Below are positions 1-8,181 of a DNA stretch of 64,000 nt, one piece after another. A program made the position numbers and the translations under genes. Below the pieces are notes generated by a model. That model saw only the letters and a program-made list of their open reading frames with translations, was not told the DNA's origin and made no database searches. The DNA is from Taibaiella chishuiensis. Lineage in GTDB: Bacteria > Bacteroidota > Bacteroidia > Chitinophagales > Chitinophagaceae. The DNA is taken from positions 1,240,001 to 1,304,000 of the forward strand of contig NZ_PYGD01000001.1 of the NCBI RefSeq assembly GCF_003014535.1, in the 5' to 3' direction. Numbering within the stretch: position 1 is the first letter of the stretch; every line of letters starts with the position of its first letter.

Positions 1-43
1 GCACCGGCAGGATCGCCCTGATCCCGCAGGTGCCGCCTTTTTT
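1..43 (+). terminator. Rho-independent terminator at window edge
   Basis: Imperfect 14-bp stem (positions 1-14 with 20-33, two mismatches) around a 5-nt loop, followed by a T run at 38-43. It probably ends a plus-strand gene that lies outside the window. Confidence 0.6.
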
Positions 44-57
44 CCTAACTTGCGCTC

Positions 58-282
58 ATGAATCCCGAACTCCTCCCGGAACTGGTTAGTTTTAAAATGC
101 CGTTTGGCAAATACAAGGACACGATCATTGCCGATCTGCCCGAAAACTACCTGGTATGGTTTGCCACCAAGGGTTTTCCCAAGGGAAAACTGGGTATGCT
201 GTTGCAGACCATGTACGAGATCCGGCTCAACGGGTTGGAGTACCTGCTCAAACCGCTGCGTACGCCCGGCTCCTTTTCTTAA
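58..282 (+). CDS. DUF3820 family small protein
   Basis: Encodes 74 residues, the usual size for DUF3820. The family pattern is visible: an N-terminal 'MPFGKYKD' segment (residues 14-21), then 'LPENYLVWF' (27-35) and a basic 'KGKLG' stretch. DUF3820 proteins are sometimes called putative quorum-sensing-regulated virulence factors, but their biochemical role is not established. The ATG lies 15 bases after the T run of the preceding terminator, so the gene has its own promoter or a very short leader. It is probably cytoplasmic, since no signal peptide or membrane segment is seen. The next gene starts 226 bases downstream. Confidence 0.75.
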   Translation: MNPELLPELVSFKMPFGKYKDTIIADLPENYLVWFATKGFPKGKLGMLLQTMYEIRLNGLEYLLKPLRTPGSFS

Positions 283-385
283 TAAAATGATAAATTAGAT
301 GCGGATCAGCCCCGATTGGGGTGACTTCAGGGTACCCGGTATCCCTGCCAGGCATATTCTGCACGTACAAAAGCGTTTCATTGCG

Positions 386-393
386 TACTTTTG
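386..393 (+). promoter_or_regulatory. Possible -7 box for the MMPL exporter
   Basis: TACTTTTG fits the Bacteroidota -7 consensus TAnnTTTG and lies 115 bases before the exporter ATG. No convincing -33 TTG is seen at the expected 17-23 nt spacing. Confidence 0.3.
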
Positions 394-508
394 CGCACCC
401 TTTGAACTTTTTTAAGCAACATCTGTTGCCGTAAGGGCGATTAATCGTTTATTTATCAGTTTGTTAAATAAATGCATAAATAATTCTTCAAAAAAATTAT
501 AATCCAGT

Positions 509-2875
509 ATGTGGCAACGTCTCGCTGATTTTGTACTCCGTTTCCGAATTATCCTGTTGCTGATTATCCTTGTCATTACCGGAATCATGGGGTATTACGC
601 TTCGAAGGTGGAGTTGAGCTACGATTTTACCAGTGCTATTCCTACCGATAACCCTAAATACCAGGACTACCAGAAATTCAGGAATATGTTCGGGGAAGAT
701 GGCAACACCATGATGGTAGGGGTACAATCCGAAAAGTTCTTTACACCTGAAATGTTTACAAGTTACGTAACCCTGACGCAGGATATTGCCAAAGTAAAGT
801 CGGTGGAAAACGTACTGGGTATCCCCGCGACGGTAATGGTCGTACAGGACAGCGCCAGCAAGCTGGGCGTCCGCAAAATATTTCCCGATAACCTGGCCGG
901 GGCCGATATCGACAGCCTGAAACAGGTATTTATGAACCTGCCTTTTTACAGGGGCCTGCTGTATAATGATAAGACCCACGCTTATGTCATGGCCATTACC
1001 ATCAATAAGCAAACCCTGGCCTCGAAAGACCGTACCCGGGTGATTAACGAGATTATCGCGCTGGGCGATAAATTCGGCAAACAGTTCAACACCGAGATCC
1101 ATTATTCCGGGCTGCCGCATATCCGCACCCAGATGGCCAATAAGGTGCAACACGAGGTACGCCTCTTCCTGATGCTCTCCTTCGCCCTTACGGCCGTTAT
1201 CCTGCTTATCTTCTTCCGTTCCATACTGGCTGTACTCACTTCCATGATCGTGGTAGCGATCGGGGTAATCTGGTCGTTTGGTACCCTTACCCTGCTGGGT
1301 TATAAGATCACGATCCTTACCGGTATGATCCCGCCGCTGATCGTGGTGATCGGTATTCCCAACTGTGTGTATTTCCTCAATAAATACCATACCGAATACG
1401 GTATACTCAATACCAAGGTACCGGCGCTTAATGCCATGGTGAGCAAGATGGGCGTAGTAACCCTGTTTACAAATCTTACCGCAGCCATAGGCTTCGGGGT
1501 GTTTTACTTTACCAAAAGTATTATCCTGAAAGAATTCGGCCTGGTGGCCGGGCTTAATATCATGGCCCTGTTCTTCATCTCCCTGGTCATCATTCCTGCG
1601 GTATTCAGCTTCTTACCACCGCCCAATACGCGCCACACCAGCTACCTCGACAGCAAATGGATCAATAGCCTGCTGGATTCGCTGACGACACTCGTATTCC
1701 ACAACCGTAAAAAATTATACCTCGTTACCATCCTGGTATGCGTTGGCGCTGTAATCGGTATGGCGCGCCTTAAAGCCGTAGGCCATATCGTCGACGATCT
1801 GCCGCATTCGGATAAGATCTATACCGACCTTAAGTTTTTCGAAAAGAACTTTAAAGGCGTAATGCCGCTGGAGATTATCGTAGATACGAAAAAGAAATAC
1901 GGCGCCATCTCTTCGCTCGAAACCTGGGAGAAGCTCGACTCGCTGACCAACCTGCTCGAAAGCCGCCCCGAAATAGGAGGTGGTCTTACGCTGATCAAGG
2001 GCATTAAATTTGCCCGCCAGGGTTATGCCGGTGGTAATATTGAAGAATACCGCCTGCCCGATGCCGTAGAATTCGGCGCTTTGCGGCCTTCCCTCATCAG
2101 TATGCTGCGTAAGCGCGACAATGCGAATCCCAACTCGATGAGCAAACTGCTCAACTCCTTCGTGGATACCAGTATCCAGAATGTAAGGATCAGTGTGCGG
2201 ATCATGGATATCGGTTCGGTGGCTATGCCCAAACTCCTGGACGAGATCAAGCCGCAGGCCGAAAAAATATTTGATACGGCCCGCTACAACCTCACCTTTA
2301 CCGGCACCAGTATTACCTTCCTCGAGGGTAGTAAGTTTATCATCAACAGTCTGCGGGATAGTCTCTTCTGGGCCTTTGGTATGATCCTGGTATGTATGAT
2401 CGTACTGTTCCGCAACTGGCGTATCGTACTGATCGCTATAGTAACCAATATCGTACCGCTGGTTATTACCGCCGGTGTGATGGGCTGGCTTAATGTGCCG
2501 CTGAAACCCTCTACAGTACTGGTGTTCAGCGTGGCGCTCGGTATTACGGTCGATGTAACGATACGGTTCCTCGTCAACTTCAAACAGGAACTGGCCACGC
2601 ATAACGAAGACATTGAAATGACGGTGCGCCGCAGTATACACGATACGGGTATGAGTATCATCTTTACTTCCCTGATCCTGACGGCCGGTTTCGCGGTATT
2701 TGCCGTATCCGAATTCGACGGTACGAAATCATTGGGTTACCTGACCTCGCTTACCCTGTTGCTGGCCATGGTGATTAACCTGACCCTGCAGCCCGCGTTG
2801 CTGCTGTGGATGGATAAGGCCAAAAAGAAAAAACTGGATAATAATAGTAACGGGGATAACAACCCGGTGAAATAA
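509..2875 (+). CDS. MMPL/RND superfamily exporter
   Basis: A 788-residue inner-membrane protein with the two-fold RND layout of the MMPL branch. There is one N-terminal membrane helix (about residues 12-30), a large periplasmic loop, five helices at about 215-370, a sixth near 400, a second periplasmic loop, and five more helices at about 620-775. Such proteins use the proton motive force to export lipids or other hydrophobic compounds; hopanoid or lipid export is common in this branch, but the substrate here cannot be read from sequence. Acidic/glycine patterns expected in RND helix 4 and 10 regions are present ('GITVDVTIRF' near 682). No membrane-fusion protein or outer-membrane factor is adjacent, which is usual for single-gene MMPL exporters. 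It ends in a Lys/Asn-rich cytoplasmic tail and is followed by a strong terminator. Confidence 0.85.
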   Translation: MWQRLADFVLRFRIILLLIILVITGIMGYYASKVELSYDFTSAIPTDNPKYQDYQKFRNMFGEDGNTMMVGVQSEKFFTPEMFTSYVTLTQDIAKVKSVENVLGIPATVMVVQDSASKLGVRKIFPDNLAGADIDSLKQVFMNLPFYRGLLYNDKTHAYVMAITINKQTLASKDRTRVINEIIALGDKFGKQFNTEIHYSGLPHIRTQMANKVQHEVRLFLMLSFALTAVILLIFFRSILAVLTSMIVVAIGVIWSFGTLTLLGYKITILTGMIPPLIVVIGIPNCVYFLNKYHTEYGILNTKVPALNAMVSKMGVVTLFTNLTAAIGFGVFYFTKSIILKEFGLVAGLNIMALFFISLVIIPAVFSFLPPPNTRHTSYLDSKWINSLLDSLTTLVFHNRKKLYLVTILVCVGAVIGMARLKAVGHIVDDLPHSDKIYTDLKFFEKNFKGVMPLEIIVDTKKKYGAISSLETWEKLDSLTNLLESRPEIGGGLTLIKGIKFARQGYAGGNIEEYRLPDAVEFGALRPSLISMLRKRDNANPNSMSKLLNSFVDTSIQNVRISVRIMDIGSVAMPKLLDEIKPQAEKIFDTARYNLTFTGTSITFLEGSKFIINSLRDSLFWAFGMILVCMIVLFRNWRIVLIAIVTNIVPLVITAGVMGWLNVPLKPSTVLVFSVALGITVDVTIRFLVNFKQELATHNEDIEMTVRRSIHDTGMSIIFTSLILTAGFAVFAVSEFDGTKSLGYLTSLTLLLAMVINLTLQPALLLWMDKAKKKKLDNNSNGDNNPVK

Positions 2876-2881
2876 GTAAAA

Positions 2882-2909
2882 GGGAGCGATGCACATCGCT
2901 CCCTTTTTT
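2882..2909. terminator. Bidirectional intrinsic terminator
   Basis: Perfect 9-bp stem (2882-2890 with 2895-2903), 4-nt loop and six T on the plus strand. It sits between the convergent exporter and DinB genes. Confidence 0.85.
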
Positions 2910-2913
2910 ATGC

Positions 2914-3375
2914 TTAACGCAGGATCATTTTTGTAAGCGCTCCGATGCAGCCCAGGTGCAGGCCTTCGTGGAACGGCAGGAACCTTAATGCCTCGTCGAT
3001 ATTATTGATGTCGACGCCATAACGTGTGGTCCAGCTTACATAATCTTTAAACAGCCCCTGGTCGTAGTCGCGTTCCAGTTGCTCCAGGGAGGAGAAGAGC
3101 AGTTCCCGGATCTGTTCTACGGCTGTAGCGCTTACAGCGCCTTCGGGCCTGGTGCCGGGTTTGTAGCGGTTAAAAAACTCTTCGCCGGTAAAGGGAGGCA
3201 GGCCCATGCGTACATAACATACGCCTTGTTGGGCCGCTACCATATGGCCCATGTTCCAGATAATATTATTGTTGAAGCCGGCAGGTATCTCGTTGAGCTG
3301 GTCGAGGGAGAGGTCCCTGATGGCATTAAGCAGGAAGAGCCTGGGTTTCCGCAGTATTTCCAATTGTTTCTTCAT
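2914..3375 (-). CDS. DinB superfamily protein
   Basis: A 153-residue protein with the DinB four-helix-bundle pattern. The predicted metal-binding triad is H44 (in 'NMGHM'), H136 and H140 (in 'FHEGLHLG'), the spacing typical of DinB/YfiT-like metalloenzymes. Members bind a divalent metal and some are thiol-dependent transferases; the substrate here is unknown. I start at 3375 (MKKQLE) because the eight codons upstream to 3399 look non-coding and the helix pattern begins at MKKQLE. It is cytoplasmic, with no signal peptide. The SRPBCC gene is upstream on the same strand (75-bp gap), so the two may be co-transcribed. Confidence 0.85.
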   Translation of the reverse strand: MKKQLEILRKPRLFLLNAIRDLSLDQLNEIPAGFNNNIIWNMGHMVAAQQGVCYVRMGLPPFTGEEFFNRYKPGTRPEGAVSATAVEQIRELLFSSLEQLERDYDQGLFKDYVSWTTRYGVDINNIDEALRFLPFHEGLHLGCIGALTKMILR

Positions 3376-3450
3376 GTTGTGCTTATGATTAAAGAGCAAA
3401 AATGGTATAGCAAGCTACGTTATTCGGGGCATTGCACAATAGGCTTATTC

Positions 3451-3945
3451 CTAATTATTGACCATCGGTTTCAGCCGGTTGTCTTTATTGCGCAGGTCCA
3501 GCCCGCCTTCATATACCGATTTCAGGTTGACGAGGTAAAAGGACCAGCCGGTGGCGCAGCCCAGGCGTATATGCTGCCGGGCCTCGTCGGTATCGGGTAT
3601 CCCGCTTTGGGTAAGGGTTATCAGTACATAGTCGTCCTGTTGCTCCAGGCTAACCTCCACCAGGCAGTCGCCGGCGAAGGAAAAGGCGACCTGGTCGGTA
3701 CCGTTGGCCGCTTTGATGGTACCCTGTTCGGTTTCTGCATAGAGGAACCAGGTCCAGTCGTAGGTACAGCCGCTATGGTAGGGTGTGCGTGGGTCGAGGG
3801 TAGCCTGGTGTTCTTCCTTAAACACGGCTTTGCTCAGGAACCAGGTTTCGATGCCCGCAGCGGTGGTCCAGGCTTGGTACAGCGCTTCCAGCGGCGCTTT
3901 GATGGCAATTTGCCGGGTAAACTGCGACCAGTTAAAGTCTTTCAT
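3451..3945 (-). CDS. SRPBCC (AHSA1-like) domain protein
   Basis: 164 residues with the START/SRPBCC AHSA1 signature: an 'I(A)IKAPLEALYQAWT' start (residues 13-27), 'GIETWFL' (31-37), then a beta-rich middle and a C-terminal amphipathic helix with 'GWSFYLVNLKSVYEGG' (about 132-147). AHSA1-type proteins bind hydrophobic ligands or act as Hsp90 co-chaperone-like factors; no specific ligand can be inferred. The gene is divergent from the J-domain/KTSC gene, with a promoter for that gene in the 271-bp gap. It lies upstream of the DinB gene on the same strand. Confidence 0.85.
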   Translation of the reverse strand: MKDFNWSQFTRQIAIKAPLEALYQAWTTAAGIETWFLSKAVFKEEHQATLDPRTPYHSGCTYDWTWFLYAETEQGTIKAANGTDQVAFSFAGDCLVEVSLEQQDDYVLITLTQSGIPDTDEARQHIRLGCATGWSFYLVNLKSVYEGGLDLRNKDNRLKPMVNN

Positions 3946-4099
3946 AAAGTGGTTTTTAGGTTATGGGCGATGGTATTGCCCGGTAAAAGCAGTACCGTAT
4001 TACTTCAAATATACGCACCGGTTGCGGTATTTAGGGCAGGGTGGCTAAAAGGCATGGTCCGGCAGCCAATATTAAAAAATAGTATAAAGGGCGGTTTTA

Positions 4100-4131
4100 T
4101 TTGCCCGGGCCGGCTTAAAACGCTAATTTTG
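4100..4131 (+). promoter_or_regulatory. Bacteroidota-type promoter for the J-domain/KTSC gene
   Basis: TTTG at 4100-4103 and TAATTTTG at 4124-4131, separated by 20 nt, match the sigma-ABfr-type consensus (-33 TTTG, -7 TAnnTTTG). The coding sequence starts 85 bases downstream. Confidence 0.65.
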
Positions 4132-4216
4132 CGGCGCTTGGAGGAACAACAGGTGGCCGGAGGCGGCGGGCTGCACTTGTTCTTTATTTTTTAACCAGCC
4201 TGCTGCCCAATATATT

Positions 4217-4657
4217 ATGAAAAAAATAGGCGATTACCGCAAGTTGTTCGGTGTTAACAAAGACGCGGAGCTTAAAGATCTGAAAACGATTTACCGCAAC
4301 CTGATCAAAGAGTGGCACCCCGATAAGTTCCAGGACGAAGATGGCAAATCAGGCGCTGAAGAAAAAAGCCGCCAGATTATCGAAGCGTACCATTTCCTTG
4401 TGAGCATAGCTCCCGAAACCCGCGAACAGATGCTGCCGGAGTACAACGAAACCATTGCGACCACGCTCGTAGACTTTTCCTACAAAGGCATTACGCTGGT
4501 GCTCAATTTTATGGACGGCAGCAGCTACGAATATTTCGAAGTGCCCAAAGCCATTTATACCAAACTGGTCAACTCCGACGTGCCGGGCCGTTTTGCCCGC
4601 AGGCATATCTGCCATTCTTTTGTATACCGTAAGGCAACAAAAGCGGTGGAAGCCTAG
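4217..4657 (+). CDS. J-domain / KTSC-domain fusion protein
   Basis: 146 residues with two recognisable parts. Residues about 5-68 form a J domain with the diagnostic HPD tripeptide at 34-36, needed to stimulate DnaK ATPase. Residues about 84-138 match a KTSC domain ('FMDGSSYEYFEVPKAIY' at 99-115, then the basic 'RFARRHI'), a small domain named for a Lys-Thr-Ser-Cys-containing protein and thought to bind RNA or regulatory partners. There is no G/F linker, zinc finger or substrate-binding C-terminal domain of DnaJ, so this is a specialised co-chaperone, not housekeeping DnaJ. A consensus promoter and a strong terminator flank it, so it is a single-gene unit. Confidence 0.8.
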   Translation: MKKIGDYRKLFGVNKDAELKDLKTIYRNLIKEWHPDKFQDEDGKSGAEEKSRQIIEAYHFLVSIAPETREQMLPEYNETIATTLVDFSYKGITLVLNFMDGSSYEYFEVPKAIYTKLVNSDVPGRFARRHICHSFVYRKATKAVEA

Positions 4658-4677
4658 TTGTAACGATATTTGTGGAA

Positions 4678-4706
4678 AGGCTGCCTCTTAGGGGCGGCCT
4701 TTTTTT
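4678..4706 (+). terminator. Intrinsic terminator after the J/KTSC gene
   Basis: 8-bp stem with one G-T pair (4678-4685 with 4693-4700), 7-nt loop and a seven-T run ending at 4706. Confidence 0.8.
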
Positions 4707-4889
4707 ATGGGTGGTATTGGGCGCATTTTAAATTAAAGGAAGCTGCGGCAATCTGACAGGGGACATTTACTATCTTCCCGCGGCGTTGCGGGTGCAACTT
4801 CCCTCCTGATCGTTTCTTTCCGCTATGGTTTGCCCGGGAATGCTGCGTAACGAAATAAATATATATTTTTGGAGCGAAAAATGTCGTCC

Positions 4890-5096
4890 ATGAAAAAGTT
4901 ACAACGATATGCCGGTCTGGCCGTACTCCTGCTGGGGCCCGCTTTGTTTACCTCCTGCAAAAATGAATTCCAATGTACCTGCACCGATGCCCAGGGCAAG
5001 GTAAACATCACGACCATCGAAGGCTCGAGCAGGGCCGAAGCTAAAACCGCCTGTGAATCGGTAACGATTGCGGGAGAAACCTGTGTCTTGAATTAA
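4890..5096 (+). CDS. Small Cys-containing lipoprotein
   Basis: 68 residues with a lipoprotein signal peptide: basic MKKLQR, a hydrophobic stretch and a lipobox 'LFTSC' with lipidation at C23. The start at 4890 gives the best signal peptide; an in-frame ATG at 4869 would add seven residues. The mature part carries four further Cys (C29, C31 and two near the C terminus), which could form disulfides in the periplasm. Family not recognised; it resembles short lineage-specific lipoproteins. It converges on gldE, in the position where other Bacteroidota often carry gldD, but shares nothing visible with GldD. Confidence 0.7.
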   Translation: MKKLQRYAGLAVLLLGPALFTSCKNEFQCTCTDAQGKVNITTIEGSSRAEAKTACESVTIAGETCVLN

Positions 5097-5133
5097 GAAC
5101 AGGTGCGGATTAAATAAACGGGAAGGGTGGGGG

Positions 5134-6450
5134 TTAAACAGCCCGCTCTACCTTAATGCTGCCGATGCGCAGTTTTTCGATAGAGAGTATGGTGAAGTCG
5201 AAATCGCCGTAGCTGATCCTTTCGTTTACCGTAGGGAATTTGCCGGAGATCTCGAGCACAAGACCCGCCAGCGAATCGCTTTCGCCACGCACCTCGTCGA
5301 AGGTTTCGAAAGGCAGGCCCATGGCCCTGCACATATCATTGATCAGCATTTTGCCTTCGAAAATATAGTTGTTGTCGTCGATCTTGCGGAAGTTCAGGTC
5401 GTCTTCATCAAACTCATCGCGGATATCGCCGATAATCTCTTCCATAATGTCCTCCAGGGTTACGATACCCGAAGTGCCGCCAAACTCGTCTACGACCACG
5501 GCAAAGTGGATGCGTTTCTGCTGGAACTCGTGCAGCAGGTCCTCGATCAGTTTGTGCTGGTGTACAAAGTAGGCCGGCCGTATCAGCGAATGCCAGTCAA
5601 ACTCGTCGATCTCGCTGTAAGGCAGGAAGTCCTTGGTATGCACCATACCTACGATCTCGTCGATATTGGTTTTGTATACCGGCATGCGGGAGTAACCGGC
5701 GGCGAGCATTTTATCGCGTACTTTCGGAAAACCCCAGCTTTCCCGGATGGCGTTTACGTCCATACGCGGGTGCATGATCTGTTTTACGGTGATACTGCCG
5801 AATTTCATAATGCCCTTGAAGATGTCGACTTCCTCTTTGGTAGCCGTATGGCCCATGCTCAGTTCAACGGCTTCTTCAAACTCGGTGCTGTCCATCTCCA
5901 TCAGCTTTTTACGCGCCTTTTTACGGTCGATATAGTCGGTAGAGTCGGTAAGCATAATGGCCGCGGGCCGGAATATGCTGAACAGTACTTTTACGATCGG
6001 GGCCGAAAAGAGGCTGAGGCGTACATTGTTTTCGCGGGCATACACTTTAGGCAATATTTCGCCGAAGAGCAGCAGTAGGAAAGTGATACCGATAAAGATG
6101 ACCACGAACGAAATAATGGGGTTCTCTTTAGGCGGCAGGAAAATATGGGTCATGTAATTGGCCGTAATGATTACGGCTATGGCCAGCGTATATTTCGATG
6201 CCCTCAGCGTCGACAGCAGCAGGTCGGGTTTCTCGAGCAATTGCACGACCTGGCGCGAACCGGGCTGCTCCTTGGTCTTCAGGTAATTGACATCTTTGGT
6301 GTTCAGGGTAAAAAATGCGACCTCTGCCCCGGCAGCAACGGCTGTCAGGAAGAGTAAGGCGAGTACCAGGATGATAAATGCCGTTACATGGGTGGCAGGC
6401 AGTATGACCGGAGCGGCATCCCATAAGATTGCCGTGAGGTGTTGGCGCAT
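5134..6450 (-). CDS. gldE: GldE-like CNNM/CorC family membrane protein
   Basis: 438 residues in the order DUF21/CNNM membrane domain (about 22-205, four hydrophobic helices), tandem CBS pair (about 215-335; 'IMHPRMDVNAI' and 'VVVDEFGGTSGIVTLEDI') and a CorC_HlyC C-terminal domain (about 350-435). The family handles divalent cations or flavin/nucleotide-responsive transport. In Flavobacterium johnsoniae the homologue GldE is needed for gliding motility. The gene name rests on the downstream position in an ssb-mutY cluster (mutY-ssb-gldE on this strand), which is the conserved gliding-gene arrangement. gldD, which usually follows, is absent here. The gap to ssb is 84 bp. Confidence 0.8.
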   Translation of the reverse strand: MRQHLTAILWDAAPVILPATHVTAFIILVLALLFLTAVAAGAEVAFFTLNTKDVNYLKTKEQPGSRQVVQLLEKPDLLLSTLRASKYTLAIAVIITANYMTHIFLPPKENPIISFVVIFIGITFLLLLFGEILPKVYARENNVRLSLFSAPIVKVLFSIFRPAAIMLTDSTDYIDRKKARKKLMEMDSTEFEEAVELSMGHTATKEEVDIFKGIMKFGSITVKQIMHPRMDVNAIRESWGFPKVRDKMLAAGYSRMPVYKTNIDEIVGMVHTKDFLPYSEIDEFDWHSLIRPAYFVHQHKLIEDLLHEFQQKRIHFAVVVDEFGGTSGIVTLEDIMEEIIGDIRDEFDEDDLNFRKIDDNNYIFEGKMLINDMCRAMGLPFETFDEVRGESDSLAGLVLEISGKFPTVNERISYGDFDFTILSIEKLRIGSIKVERAV

Positions 6451-6534
6451 AGAACTGGGAACAATTGCTGTCAGAAATTAATAGCAAATATAAGCAAGTA
6501 GTATTCTATTCCGATAGAGGAAATTTATAAAATA

Positions 6535-6990
6535 TTAAAAGGGTAAAATAGAATTCGAACCGTCATCTTTCGGCATGCCAAAGTCCAGGTCGTCGTCGTC
6601 GGCTGTATTTTTTATGGATGAGGTGCTGATCGTCGCTTCGGTAAGGTGCTCGTTATCTTTCCGTTTTTCCAGCATCACCAGGCTTTCTCCCACGATCTCG
6701 GTCTGGAACCTCCTGTTCTTGTCTTTGTCCTCCCAACTACGGGTACGCAAACGGCCCTCAATGTAGACCAGGCTGCCTTTATGCAGGTATTTGCTCGCCA
6801 GTTCCGCCAGGCCGCGCCACAGTACCACGGTATGCCATTCTGTTTCCGATACCACATTCCCGTTACGTTCTTTTCGCATTTCAGTAGTTGCCAGGGGGAA
6901 CTTGGCCACAGGTATGTCTCCTTCGATATATTGCACATCCGGGTCCCTGCCCAGATTCCCAACCAACATAACTTTGTTAACGCCTCTCAT
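6535..6990 (-). CDS. ssb: Single-stranded DNA-binding protein
   Basis: 151 residues. The OB fold spans about 1-105, with the standard start 'MRGVNKVMLVGNLGRDPDV', the 'TEWHTVVLWRGLAELA' strand and 'LVYIEGRLRTRSW'. A flexible acidic tail follows and ends in 'ILPF', a variant of the usual DDDIPF tip that recruits repair and replication partners. SSB coats single-stranded DNA as a tetramer. Position between mutY and gldE matches the conserved Bacteroidota order; 53 bp separate it from mutY. Confidence 0.95.
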   Translation of the reverse strand: MRGVNKVMLVGNLGRDPDVQYIEGDIPVAKFPLATTEMRKERNGNVVSETEWHTVVLWRGLAELASKYLHKGSLVYIEGRLRTRSWEDKDKNRRFQTEIVGESLVMLEKRKDNEHLTEATISTSSIKNTADDDDLDFGMPKDDGSNSILPF

Positions 6991-7043
6991 GATTTGGTCT
7001 TTTAATCTGTTATAGAATTTTCCTATTAAGTGTAAAAAGGAAT

Positions 7044-8099
7044 CTAAAAATAGTTTTTTCTATTAAAAAAAGAAAGAATTGTTTTGGGAAAAGCATAATT
7101 TTTCAATAAGGCCTGCTTTACCCAAATGCCCTCGCCGGGCAGTTCCGGTTTCTTTTCCAGGCCGACCAGGTAAAAATCGCTGATGATAAGCTGGTGGGTA
7201 AGCCGCTGGCGGTTGCTGAATACGGGGGCGGGCAGCTGTGTAATGCCTGCAGGTGGTATATCGCCCGGCTGCAGGGTGGCCTGGCCGGTCTCCACCAGGT
7301 AAAATTCAAACAGGTCCTGCCAGATATCCTTCTCCCGGCGTTGGCGTATAAACACCTCGTCGCCAACCTGTAATACAAAATAATGGAAGTAGCGCTCCGT
7401 TACTTTAATCTTTTTGCCTTTTACCGGCAGCAGGTCTACCATATCCCGCCTATAGGCCTGGCATTCGGGCGCCAGTACACAGGTGGTGCAGGCCGCAGCT
7501 TTGGGTTTGCATACCGAAGCGCCAAAATCCATGATCGCCTGGTTAAAAGCCGCAGGTTGTTCGGGGTCGAGCAACTGCTGGACAAGCTCCTGGAATTGTT
7601 TTTTGCCTGCCGTGCTGTCGGTTTCGGTGTCGATACCGAAATACCGGGCCAGCACCCGGTATACATTGCCATCGAGCACGGCATAAGGCAGGCCAAAGGC
7701 AAAGGAGGCAACGGCGGCGGCGGTATAATTACCTACGCCTTTCAGCGCCAGTATTTTTTCGTAGTCTGCGGGGAACCTGCCTTTATAATCGCGGCTTATG
7801 GTCTGGGCGGCAGCGATCAGGTTGCGGCAGCGGTTATAATAGCCCAGGCCTTGCCACAGGCGGAATACCTCGGCTTCCGGCGCATCGGCCAGGCGGTGCA
7901 CATCGGGATACTGTGCAATAAAGCGTTGATAGTAGGGCAGGCCCTGCTCGGCGCGGGTTTGTTGCAGGATGATCTCGGAAAGCCAGATTTTGTAAGGGTC
8001 CGTTTCGTTTTTCCAGGGGAGTTGCCGGTCGTTCTCTTCAAAGTGCCATTGCAGCAGGTTCCGGGTAAAAAAAGTCCTTGCAGTAAGGGTTGTGGGCAT
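7044..8099 (-). CDS. mutY: A/G-specific adenine glycosylase MutY
   Basis: 351 residues. It removes adenine mispaired with 8-oxoguanine. Seen in sequence: catalytic Glu42 in 'WLSEIILQQTR', a helix-hairpin-helix 'LKGVGNYTAAAV' (119-130), catalytic Asp143 in 'VLDGNVYRV', the [4Fe-4S] ligands C197-X6-C204-X2-C207-X5-C213, and a C-terminal Nudix-like domain (about 230-345) that recognises 8-oxoG. All key residues are intact and the length is normal. It is the first gene of mutY-ssb-gldE and is divergent from the secreted protein gene at 8182. Confidence 0.95.
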   Translation of the reverse strand: MPTTLTARTFFTRNLLQWHFEENDRQLPWKNETDPYKIWLSEIILQQTRAEQGLPYYQRFIAQYPDVHRLADAPEAEVFRLWQGLGYYNRCRNLIAAAQTISRDYKGRFPADYEKILALKGVGNYTAAAVASFAFGLPYAVLDGNVYRVLARYFGIDTETDSTAGKKQFQELVQQLLDPEQPAAFNQAIMDFGASVCKPKAAACTTCVLAPECQAYRRDMVDLLPVKGKKIKVTERYFHYFVLQVGDEVFIRQRREKDIWQDLFEFYLVETGQATLQPGDIPPAGITQLPAPVFSNRQRLTHQLIISDFYLVGLEKKPELPGEGIWVKQALLKNYAFPKTILSFFNRKNYF

Positions 8100-8126
8100 G
8101 TACAGCGGTTAACCAAACAAAGATAA

Positions 8127-8134
8127 TATATTTG
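8127..8134 (+). promoter_or_regulatory. Possible -7 box (TATATTTG)
   Basis: A perfect TAnnTTTG match 47 bases before the next plus-strand ATG, in the mutY divergent gap. A matching -33 element at normal spacing is not evident. Confidence 0.4.
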
Positions 8135-8181
8135 CCTAACTTTACTGTTCACGCTACTCTTTGGTATAAACAAAATAACTA

